Part shown: positions 1 to 10,131 of the stretch, one piece after another | Position numbering within the stretch: position 1 is the first letter of the stretch | Layout: the number at the start of each line of letters is the position of its first letter | NCBI RefSeq assembly: GCF_901000735.1 | Contig: NC_081547.1 | Location: 21,390,838 to 21,454,837, forward strand | Reading direction: 5' to 3' | From: Corylus avellana | Lineage: Eukaryota > Streptophyta > Magnoliopsida > Fagales > Betulaceae | DNA: 64,000 nt | Translations under genes and position numbers: made by a program | The notes under the pieces: model-generated | The model's database searches: none | What the model was told of the DNA's origin: nothing | The model's input: the letters and a program-made list of their open reading frames with translations, nothing else

Positions 1-225
1 TGTAAGTAATTCCATTTGTGTTTTGTGAGTGAATTTTTTTTCTTCATTTCCTTCTGTTTCTTGTAATACGCTTTTAAATACTCGGTATCTGCGTTTAACT
101 TCAATTCACATTTTACTTCTGCAGCTAAAAGCACAGAAAACCAGGAGGGAAATGTTGCAGAGAAAACCGAAGAATCAGCAGACCAAAATGACATATGGAA
201 GAAGTTAAAAGAGGTTGCCGGGTAA
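1..225 (+). CDS. 3' end of an unrecognised gene (last exon)
   Basis: The window opens on a splice donor: base 1 is the last base of an exon and GTAAGT follows at 2-7. A pyrimidine-rich acceptor ends at 124. The next exon, 125-225, reads in one frame through a hydrophilic, charged stretch (STENQEGNVAEKTEES, then DIWKKLKEVAG) and stops at TAA 223-225. A T from base 1 plus CT at 125-126 would complete a Ser codon, which fits the phase. The tail is rich in Glu, Lys and Asn, has no recognisable domain, and gives no clue to function. An alternative is that GTAATG at 222-227 is another donor and the gene continues, but no convincing further exon was seen before the opposing gene at 3.5 kb. Confidence 0.45.
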
Positions 226-3200
226 TGGTTCTTCTCTCTCTCTCTCTTTATTTACTTAATTGAGTATTTCTTGCTATGATTTATTTGAAATTTCTTCATC
301 TGTTACTACAAATTTCTGTGTGCAATTCTGTTTTACTATTTGAGACTATGTCGCCCATGATATTTCCATGAAGTCTTGCAAGGATATTTAGGTTTACACT
401 GAATGATGTAAAAATGTATTTTTTATTTATTTATTTTATTGCAAGTAATATGAAGTGTTTTTTCACTATGAAAGAAGTTTGCATTGATTATAAGCCACCT
501 GCAAGCACGGGTTTTCAAGCTCTAAATTTGTGATGGGTACATTAGTGATTCGAGATCCATCAAACACAACATGTTTGGTTTGGAAGATCTTCTAAGGGTT
601 AACAGAATCAAATGATTGTAAACCCCTCTAACCTGCAAATCTTGGCATCTTTCCAAATATTTTTTACCATGTAAATTATGTACATTCAGGTGGTTGGTCT
701 CGTGTTATCATCTGAATTTTTAACTTCTAGGTATCTTAGATCACATCCTTTAATTCACGGGTTTTTTTTTCCTTTACTCACCAAGACCTGATTGGTGCTT
801 TGTGCTACCAAGGACCAAGACCTGATTCGTGCAAGTGGGTGCCATGTTATCTATTTGCACTTGCAATGCATTTTTGCATCTCTCTCATGCCTCTGTGTTT
901 TCTCAATTAGTTTCTGTTCTGATGAATATATATGATTCATCAATATTATCTCCATCATTCTAGTTGCATGGCATTGGCTAAAAAGTGGTGGAACATGCAG
1001 GTCTGTTGCAAATGGAGCTCTAAGATGGCTGAAAGACAATATCTAGTCTTGATAGATTTATTAGGTGTGGTCCAAACTCACTATCACTTGCTTTGTGTAC
1101 TACACAGATTGAATTGCACTCTAGTGGAAATTCTTTTATTTGTTTTACTCGTCATTTTTTTGCCAAATAATAAGAACTACCTCTGCACTTATTTTGATTT
1201 GTACCCTATGAGTAGGTTAGGTAGCAAAACTAGGAAATGTAGTTAAGATTTTCAAATATATATTCAAATTCTTTTGGAGGTCATGGTCACTCTAAGCAAG
1301 ACTTCTGCGCCAGTTAAGGCTTGGTGTTTCTTTTGTTAAATGTATTTCTATTACTTGTTGGAAATGTAGATCTGCAGAATAAATTGCACCCCAGATGTGT
1401 TATTTCAAATCAGTTACTAAGGGGAAACTATACTTAAAACTCCGCTTTTCCTTGAATTACCAAGCAATTTGCAATGTTCATCGGAACCTTACAAAGTTGC
1501 GAGAGATTATGTTAGGGGCCTTTTTGAGTTTGGGTGCGAGTTGTTTGATGGGTCAGGGAATCAAGCCCAACATTCACGTTAACCTTATAGATCAAACGAC
1601 TACCAAGGCAACAAGGCTTACAACTAGATCAATTCTAGGTTTAGGTTCTTATGGGGCTCTTGTGGTTAGGCACAAGGGAATCCACACGGGTGACGAGTAA
1701 ATATGAAGTTTTCAAATTAATGTGTGGTAAGGTGTTTAGCGGGATAATTATCAATTATGCACGATGTGTGAGTGGTGCAGTAGTATATCATTCATAAGAA
1801 AAGAAACACTCCTGCATTTTAATCGATATCCTCAAGAATAATACACATTAATTATTCAATAAACAAGGAAAAAGAGTGATTAAGGGAATAAGATGTGATT
1901 CAGTGGTTGCAGAATAAGAACAACTAATTCTTTGGTACAGTAGCTAGTGACTATCTCCCCCCTTTTGGTATGGCAATCCTTTGGGTATTATTGTTTTGGG
2001 TCTTTTTGGTTAAGCTATTTGAACCCTTTGTCTTTTTTAGTGTGTGTGCGTGTGTTCTCTTTGAAGGGAAATCTCAGGTAAATGTTTTTAATGAGGGTGC
2101 TCAGTTAAGCCTAGCAAAATGGGTTGGTGTGTCGGGTTCGAGTTGACCCGCCATCCATTTAGCATCAACCTGAATCAGGGGTGGACCTACACAGGTCCAT
2201 TTGTCCCCCCAAAATTTTAAAATTACCCTTAAAATTTAAAATTTGACTCCTAAAATTTATGGATTTTTATGAAATGTCTCCCAAAAACTAAATTTTTACA
2301 TTTTGTCCCTTCAATCTTAATTGTCTAATTCCGCCCTTACTCGAATACAACCCGTTTAGATAAACAGATTGAATAGTAAAACCCGGACACGGAACGGTAA
2401 ATTACTGGATAATTTGACACGACTTGCTTAACCCGTTTAAAATAATGGGTCTTGTCGGGTTGACATGACCGGATACGACCCGTTTAACTTACATATCATT
2501 TCGGGTTAAGAGTCGTGTCGAGTTGACACTACCCAACATGACCCGTTTGAAGGAAAAATGATGTAACATCATTGGCATTCAATAAAAGCATTGACAAATC
2601 ACAATATTTATAGTGTAAATATGGCATCACTGTAGTGTTCATACCAACTTCCTAAGCAATCACAATTTCCAAATACGCTTTATTCTAACAGAAAAATAAA
2701 AAATTTATCTAGGACAACAGGCTTCCTTTTCTTTTTCATTTTTTTTTTCCTGTTATTTTTCAAATTGAAATTGAAGATGCAGGAATTAAATTGATGTCTA
2801 TGTCAAATTGCAGACGTGATATTTGTTAATTTTTTTCTTCCCTGTTCATGAAACTTGAAAGTGAGTAACCTCTTGAACATGGATTGGACCGTATTCAAGT
2901 GACTCATTGATTTACACAATTTTCATTGATTAAAAGCCGTAGTACTCTGGATATTGTAACTTCGTATCACGTTTGCGAGTCACATAAAATATTACAACCC
3001 CTAAGTACTCTCTTATTTTGAAGAAAAAAGTCCATCTTTTCTTGGCGTGGCATTCCATAGGATTCGAGCCATGTATTTCAAATGGTTCAGGGGTTCAATG
3101 ATGTTACTTGCCAACCTTAGCAACTTAACAATTTTTCTTTAGTGTTGACGCTTATTATTGATTTAAGAATGTTCATTTCCATCTTAATTGTTCGTTTTCC

Positions 3201-3513
3201 GTTTGTCTCCTTCTTTCAATGACTATATTATAATTTAATTTCAAAAATATTTTTGCTAAAACATCTTACAAAATAACAGTTTCACTTGTCACAATTTTAA
3301 CACTCCTAAAATGTCACTTGTCATAATACTAGGCAAACAGTCCCTAATGATTCTGCTATATAAGACAATTCCTCTACACCTTCACGATAAAAACCCAGTC
3401 AAATTTTATTTATTGGATGTAATTTTTGTCTCATATTAAATAAATAAATATACAGAATAAGAATGTTTTAGAACATATGCTGAAAATGCTCTAAGCAAAC
3501 CCAGAAGAGAAGA
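226..3513. other. Intergenic, no gene recognised
   Basis: AT-rich DNA between two converging genes. The longer open frames here, at 932-1246 and 1395-1700, have no domain-like composition and are not flanked by believable splice sites. A (CT)n run lies at 231-247. A degenerate repeat at 2110-2560 is listed separately. Confidence 0.5.
2110..2560. repeat. Dispersed repeat rich in ACCCGTTT / CGGGTT motifs
   Basis: Many copies of ACCCGTTTA-like words alternate with their complements (CGGGTTGA, GTCGGGTT). They form an interspersed, partly inverted pattern typical of the subterminal regions of plant hAT- or CACTA-like non-autonomous elements. Clear element ends and target duplications were not found, so the superfamily is not assigned. 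Confidence 0.4.
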
Positions 3514-4085
3514 CTAAGGTTCCTCGCTTCGTGTCTCTGCCCGACTTCTCTTGACCAAAAGAAAAACAGCTACAACAACAGGAGTTGATATCATAATCAG
3601 AGCCTGTACGAGGTTGGGTCTGGTTATTTCTGGAAAAACTATGCTTCCATACTTAATTACACCTCCACCCACAACTGAACCAGCTATCAATTTCCACAAA
3701 TAATCCAAATCTTCCTGCTTACACCAAAGAAATGCAGCAAATATAATAAAGAAAGACCATTTCAAATTTGTTAAATCCACACTAATTAGTGAAATTATGG
3801 GTAAAAAAAAGGTAAATTTACCCAATGAAAAAAGGTGACCTGCGAGGAGGTGAAAGCGCCGGTTCTGTTACTGTCATTCTCTTTTTCCTCTTGCTCTTCG
3901 GTTTGGGGATCGAGAGCTCGGATGGGGAAAGACGTTTCGGCCCTTGTCCTTGAAAGGTGGACTGGGTTCTGGATGACGAACTTTAGGGTACCCATTGGTT
4001 TCTTTGAAGCAGGCTTTGAATGGCGGTGTTGGGACGCTGAGTAGCAGAGGTTGGCAGCTCCGGTTGCTGTGGCAGAGGCTGCCAT
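3514..4085 (-). CDS. Small plastid-targeted membrane protein, two exons
   Basis: Two exons on the minus strand join in phase 0 and give 148 aa. Exon 1 is 4085-3840, ending CAG before GTCACC. Exon 2 is 3714-3514, following GTAAGCAG, with stop TAG at 3516-3514. The intron is 125 nt. The N-terminus starts MAASATATGAANL and is rich in Ser, Ala, Thr and basic residues, with acidic residues only after about residue 55, as in a chloroplast transit peptide. The mature part begins near EDLDYLWKLIAG and has two hydrophobic stretches, around residues 88-105 and 118-134, then a basic tail (KRSRAETRSEEP), so a plastid membrane location is inferred. The ATG at 4085 was chosen because the upstream in-frame ATG at 4187 would put an unrelated leader before the transit peptide. 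The family is not recognised. It faces the gene at the left edge tail to tail. Confidence 0.72.
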
Positions 4086-4439
4086 ATCCACCTGCTGGCG
4101 TGTAGGTGTGTGGTGGCCGTGTACACTGCTCAATTTTTGACACGCTACCCACCCAAATTTGGGTGGAGCCCAACCAAGATAATCCACGTTTCCTTTTTTT
4201 TTTTTGTACCATTTTTAATAATTAAACCGTGCATAAGATATTTTTTTGTGGAACTATTGAACTAAGGTATTGTTTGGTTTACATAATAGACTTTGAAATT
4301 GAATGACTTTTTTTATTTGATAGGAACCTATTCTTAAGAACTAGTTTCTCACAAAGAGGTTCATTTATTCCTCTAAAAAAAATTAGAATTTTCAAAGAAA
4401 AAAAAAACTATTTTTATTTTTATTTTCTTTTAACCCTTC

Positions 4440-4442
4440 TAC

Positions 4443-4476
<34 letters not shown>

Positions 4477-4695
4477 TTAAACTCTAAAGATAAGCCACAA
4501 ACCACCCGCATAGGGGTTGGGGCCACCCTTTCAATATATATATATATATATATTAATTAGATTATTATTTTAATGTAATATGGCAAAAATGCTGATATAA
4601 TACTAACGGACGACACAATTTCGGACTGAAAAAATAAATATTTGAGGTATAATTTGTTTCGCACGTTGACTCAAAGATTTATCTTAAAAATACCT
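4440..4695. repeat. Poly(A) run and decayed fold-back element remnant
   Basis: A long A-run at 4449-4474 is followed by a GC-rich GGGGTTGGGGCCACCC core, a (TA)n run at 4535-4552, and text resembling the right arm of the 39.7-40.4-kb fold-back element (TAACGGACG, then GTTGACTCAAAGATTTAT). This suggests a degraded relative. The left arm is not recognisable. Confidence 0.35.
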
Positions 4696-4734
4696 TTATT
4701 TTTAAGTTAGAATGTAAAATCAATATACGAATTT

Positions 4735-6040
4735 CATCTAAAATAGATGACTTTAAAAGATGATTCTCTCTCTAAGGTTCTCTTTCGATAGACAAATATT
4801 GGTGCTGAATGACTTTGATGGGAGTATCCCCCATCCAAGATGGATTTCATGAGATCACTATTTTGGATATAAGTGCATGACATGCCCCTGTTATGTATGA
4901 CAAAAGGGGTCGGAGAAAGGATTGGCAAGTCGCTAGGTGTTCTGGAGGATGTCGATATCACAGGAGATGGGATGGGTTGTGGCCGATGTCTGCATATCAG
5001 GGTAACTCTTGATGTAACAAAGTCATTAGAAAGAGGGAGAGCTTTGGAAGTGGACGGGAAAACATCGTGGGTGAGTTTTCGTTATGAAAAACTGCCCCAG
5101 TGCTGTTTCAGTTGTGGGTGTCTTGTGCGTGGAGTCAAAGGTTGTCTAGTATCAAAACCAACAAGGCTGAGCGCCAGAGAAGGTATCAAAGAATGGGGCA
5201 CTTGGCTCCGGGCAAAGGACTCGAAAAGAAGGCAAGCAGGAGGACGACAACGATGGATAGGGGCTGATGACTGGCAAAGTAGGGACGATGGTTACGACCA
5301 TGGTAGTGGCGGGGCACAGGAAGGCTATTCCCACTAGAAGAAAAGTAATGTAAACACCGGAAACCCTAATTCCAATAACAAGCATAGATGTGCGAGTATC
5401 TCGAAAGGGACATATTCTTTCCAAATGTGGGGTGTCAAATCTATTGCAGGAAAGGAAAAAGAGGCCCATGTGGAGTCAGAGGGGGATTCACCTAGTGAGG
5501 GGTGCGAAACTAAATGCAGGTACGGGAACAGAATCTCACATGGAATTTGATGGGGATCCGGCCACGTTTGTAATAAATAGCGAGAAAAGAAAAGTAGCAT
5601 CGTCTGAAAAGTCAATGGAGGTAGGCCAGGAAGGTGGAATTAGCAGTGGGCCAAAATTCTTTGGGCCTAATTCAAATCCATAAAGGAATTAGGTGAGCCT
5701 GAAGAAGGTAGTAGAGGAACTGGGCCAAAAGGATATAAACGGGGAGACCACCCCCATGGAACTCACTCTTAACCCTTTATGGGCTACCCAACCGATAGAA
5801 AGCCAATTGAATGGAGCCACTGTAGAGGTAGTGCAAGTCTCTGTCAAACTGGTTTGCTCAGTGACGACTAAGACCCGGGGGAAAAAAGGAGCAAATCTAC
5901 GAATGTGGAAGAGGATGGCTAGAGCTGATTCAGAAGGACCTCAGGAGGTGAGCAAGGGAAAAAGAACTGATCCGAAGAGAAAGAACATCCCATATGACCC
6001 GATGGGAGAAGAAAACAAGGAGGGAAATAAATTCAAAATG
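4735..6040 (+). pseudogene. LINE ORF1 remnant (gag-like, zinc knuckle)
   Basis: Translation with frameshifts reads LVLNDFDGSIP, then VHDMPLLCMTKGVGERIG and RYEKLPQCCFSCG. This is the signature of plant L1 ORF1 proteins: a DUF4283 domain followed by a CCHC knuckle of the zf-CCHC_4 type. The knuckle is degenerate: after CCFSCG the usual GHxxxxC ending is altered (CLVRGVKGC). Frames are broken near 4850, 5337 and 5690. ORF1 proteins bind LINE RNA; this copy could not make one. Confidence 0.75.
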
Positions 6041-6041
6041 A

Positions 6042-7200
6042 ATGAGGGTGAACAAGGCATTAAAGAAATCATATTGGCAGAGGCTGTCATACAGCTCCGC
6101 CAAACCTTGGACAGCTCGGGACCTTTGCCAAATGGTGAAGGAGAAGAAACCCGATGTTGTATTCCTCATGGAAACTAAATGCAAGAATGCACAGCTGGAG
6201 AATATTAGAGTAAAAGTTGGTTTCGAAGGACTGTTTGTAGTAGAACCTATTGGTAGGAGTGGTGGCCTAGCTCTATTGTGGAAGGATAATCACATGCTGG
6301 AAATACAAAATTACTTAAAGTGGCATATTAATGCCATGATGCAGAAGACAGAAGCTTCGATTCCATGGAGGTTCATTGGATTTTATGGATAACCGAAGTG
6401 GAATAGGAGGAAGGAATCATGGGCACTTTTTTGTCATCTGAAGAACTTCCAGCCTAACCCTTGGCTTTGTTGTGGTGACTTCAATGAAATAGTGGCCCAA
6501 CATGAGAAATCGGGTGGTGCTAATCATAAGAAGCAGATGGCCGATTTTCAGGAAGCATTGGAAACTTGCAATCTCAGTGATATGGGCTACAAAGAAGCGA
6601 AGTTCACATGGACTAACTGTCAAAGTAATGGTTGTTTTATCAAAGAACGGTTGGACAGGGTGGTGGCCAACAACGAGTGGCTCGGGTTGTACATGGCATG
6701 TCGGTCCAAGTGATGGCGGCAAGAGCATCTGATCACAAGCCTCTCCTAAATAGATTCTTCAAGGAAAAAAAGGGGAGAGTTTCCTACTCGAAGGGTTTTA
6801 AATTTGAAGCAAGTTGGCTATTGGATGAAGAATATTCTAATGTCGTTTAGGAGGCATGGGATGAAGATGAAGGGGGTCTCACAGTAATGGAAACAGCCCA
6901 GCAAAAATTAGCGCATTGCCAAACGAAGTTGAAAAGATGGAGTAGAAGAAAATTCAGGCAAACAGAAAAGTTGTTGAAGGAAAAAACAAAAGAACTCGAA
7001 CTGCTTCAGTTGACTAAAGGACTTGATAATTTTGAAGCCATCAAAAATCTTCAAATGGAGATAGAGTATATTTTGGAACAGGAGGATATAAAATGGAAAC
7101 AACGGAGAAAGCAGAATTGGTATAAAAATGGGGATCATAATACCCCATTTTGAGGAGGGAAGGGAGTGGAAGAAGGATGCGAGAATGAAAGGGTGTCAGG
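6042..7200 (+). pseudogene. LINE ORF2 N-terminal remnant: AP endonuclease
   Basis: The segment shows KKPDVVFLMETK, GGLALLWKD, GDFNEI, FIKERLDRVV and, after a frameshift near 6712, ASDHKPL. These are the ordered motifs of the exonuclease-endonuclease-phosphatase domain that nicks target DNA in L1 elements. There is an in-frame stop at 6390-6392 and another at 6848-6850. A coiled, Lys/Glu-rich linker at 6887-7150 leads to NGDHNTPF, where the normal linker to the RT is deleted. Only about 47 bp of LINE remain before the solo LTR at 7201. Confidence 0.85.
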
Positions 7201-10131
7201 TGTGACATCCTGTAGATTTTATAGATTTAGACTAGAGTTATAATGCATCTTTGTATATATTAGTGCTTTTATAAGTGATATTAATATTATTTATCTATTA
7301 AATAAATTATATGTAAATACATGGTTATATCTATTCAAAATATTTATGTGGTTGTTGGTTTTAATCCACGAGATTAATTATTTGAGTGCATATTTATATA
7401 TATATTTATAAAAATATCCACTAGGATTTTAGGTGAGATTTTTATTCAAATTAGATATCTGGTAAATCTACTAGAATATAGAAGGAGATTTTTTTTTTTC
7501 TTTTCTTTCCCCAACTCAACTTGGGTATTCTTCCAATAAGGACTTAATTTCTTTTTTATTTTTTTTATTTTTTTCTTCTAAAACCAGCGTAGCCCCTAGA
7601 AAAGGGGCAAATCAATGTGTTCTCTCCTTTCTCTCTTGGACAATTGTGTTCTATGCACAATCAGTTGTTTTAGCAGTTGACACCTAAGCAGCCACTTTTC
7701 CTTTCACCAGTATGCTATCTTTTCTCTTCTTAGTTACCTATAAAAAACCTAGAACTTCTTCCTTCTCCTTACGCTTTGAAACATAACACAGAAAATAATT
7801 CTTTCAAGTATCTTTCTAGTTTGGTAATGTTCTTCTTTTCTCTTCAATATATCAATACTGTTTTTCTTCTCTTTCTTTTCTTTTCCTTTTCTTCTACACG
7901 CTTTTCTCTCTGTCGAAATTCTCACCGTCATTCTCTGTCTTTTTTTTTTTTTTTTTTTTTCTTCTTCTTCTTCTTCTTCCATGACAGCATTAAAACCATA
8001 ATATCTAATTAGCTTTTCAAGGTAGAAATCGTCTCTTATACCCATTAGATATTTTGCTTATTTATTTTCTTGGTTGAGTCTCTATGGGCTGGAATTGTGT
8101 TTTTGGGGTTCTGGAATTAATTGGATTAATTGAATCTTTGGTAATTTTTAAGTTTTTCTGTTTGATGTGAGTTCGTGTTTCTGTTGGTTGTTTCCTTAGT
8201 GGGTTATCTCAGATTCTTGTTTAATTGGAAATGTGTTTAATGTTTTGTTATCATTCTCTATGTTGTTGGGGTTGTATTTGCTGGGTTTCTGTTGGGAGAC
8301 AACGCTTTAGTTTTGGGGGATTATTATTTAATTTATAATTGTTCACTTGAGTGATTGAATAAAAGTTTCAGTTGTGGTGGTGTTTTGTTAGTTAGGTGAT
8401 TCGGTTTTGTGCTCTTTTAAATCTTATTTGTCTACACCGTCAGATCAAATTACTTTGGGAATATTTTGCAAATAGAAGGATCCAAACCAAGTCAATGTTC
8501 AGTTAAAAAAAAAAAAAAAAAAATCATGATGGTGCCGTACGTGGTGGAGGCTTATGAATTTGTCATCTACATTCTTTTCTATTATTTTAACAACTGTTTT
8601 ATCACATGCAAATCTAAAAGCTTTGTATTATTATCACAAGCCCATGAGTCATTATATATTGAAAAAAAAAAAAAAATGATGAAGACTATAACACCTTTAA
8701 TAGACACGTAGTCTTTTACAATGTTACACCACATAATAACTTATCATAGGATCAATATAATTTTAATTTTAATTTATCAAGATTTATACCTTATAAGATT
8801 AAACCTTAAGGGTACCTATTTTAGACTAAAATTTCAGAATATTCCTCTAAGTTTACCTTTGCATTTTACATAGGTAGAAGGACGCCTCAACTCATCATCG
8901 AAAACAGATAAGGGGACACAACACCAAAAACCCCAATAAATTTTATTATAAATCTTTGGAAAAAAAATGTTGGGGATTTTTTAAAGAATTCACTTACATG
9001 ATTTCCAATCACACTTCCTTTCATATTTTAATTCCAAGTTTTATTCAATCATATGTCATTGTTTAAGAATTTTACGTATTACAGTTACCATATTTCATAA
9101 TTTATGCATAACTGCAATTATGAATGAAAATAGCTCTCAAAGTTCATGGCATAATATACAGTTACAAATGAGCTTACAGATCATATAAAATGTTATATGT
9201 GCATTTATGTTTATAAATGTTTAACCCAAGACACAATTATAGTGGCGATTAGTACCGCATAGGGTAGCATGGCAAGCACACCAAAGGACGGATGTGTGCT
9301 ATCGGCCAGGTGGCCTTCACCTAGGGAAGTTCCTAACCTGGTAGCTCTCTCCTCTAACTACAGGATGAGCATATAGGTCTTTCGGGACAAGCTAACATGC
9401 GCCGCTCATAATAAAATTGCGGTGTCGGGTCAAAGGATAAAACGGTAGTTTTGAAAGAAAAGTAAAAGGAAGTGTTTGCACATCTCATAACTTATTTGTT
9501 ATTCTTGCATTAATTGTAACTGAGATTATGGCATAAAATCTGTATGGCATGTTTTATAGCACCTTGGTGTTGTGGCTACTTATTGAGTTGTCGAACTCAC
9601 CCATTTTTCCTTTAAATTTTTCAGATGCCGCTATACATAATAGTTTTAAGAATGGGGCTTCTAGTGGGTGTCCTTATACTTGAGGACCCGGTCATATGGC
9701 CCTATGACTGGGGCACGTGGACTTACTGTTTCACGGAGCGGTAGGAGTTGTAGAGCCTGGGATTCCAATAGGCTGCATGGATCAAGCCAGTATTGTGCAG
9801 ACTTTTGTTTTTTTTGTAGACTGCACAATTTTTTGATATTTTTGTATATATGAGGACATTTGATGCATGAGAAGGTTATAACCTCCCTATAATAGTCACT
9901 TTTGGTTATGCCTCCTATCAGGGCTTGTAATGTTTATTTTTGGATTCCCAGCCTATTGTATACAAGATGTTATGAATGTTTATATTAAACACTTATTTTA
10001 TAACTTATTGCCTTCCTATCTTTTCTTGGTTTAATATTAATATTGTAATGATAATAATAATTATATTTCCTTAATTGTTGCTAGTCCTTTTAAGTTTGTG
10101 TTTCCCCTATTCACCTTACGGGGGCGTGACA
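7201..10131 (+). mobile_element. Solo LTR, probably Ty3/gypsy, 2.93 kb
   Basis: The segment starts TGTGACATCC and ends GGGGCGTGACA, giving TG...CA ends with a short inverted TGT(G)AC match. It is bordered by TCAGG (7196-7200) and TCAAG (10132-10136), a 5-bp duplication with one mismatch. Removing it restores the LINE reading frame, so both ends are well fixed. No gag or pol is inside, and no second copy lies next to it, so it is a solo LTR. A TATA-like CTATAAAAAAC at 7738-7748 suggests + orientation. Low-complexity tracts (poly-T 7941-7960, CTT repeats) and a conserved-looking GC-richer block at 9240-9430 lie inside. The length suits large-LTR chromovirus lineages; the lineage itself is inferred. 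Confidence 0.82.

Noticed and set aside
932..1700. Open frames of 104 and 101 codons between the first two genes
   Set aside because: No domain, no believable splice context, composition like the surrounding non-coding DNA.
3780..3839. A 58-nt intron for the plastid protein gene using the first AG
   Set aside because: Shorter than normal plant introns and it shifts the frame; the AG ending at 3715 gives phase-0 joining with a 125-nt intron.
7749..8045. Opposing open frames of 98 and 78 codons
   Set aside because: Low-complexity Lys/Glu and Phe/Ser strings from the CT-rich and T-rich leader of the solo LTR.
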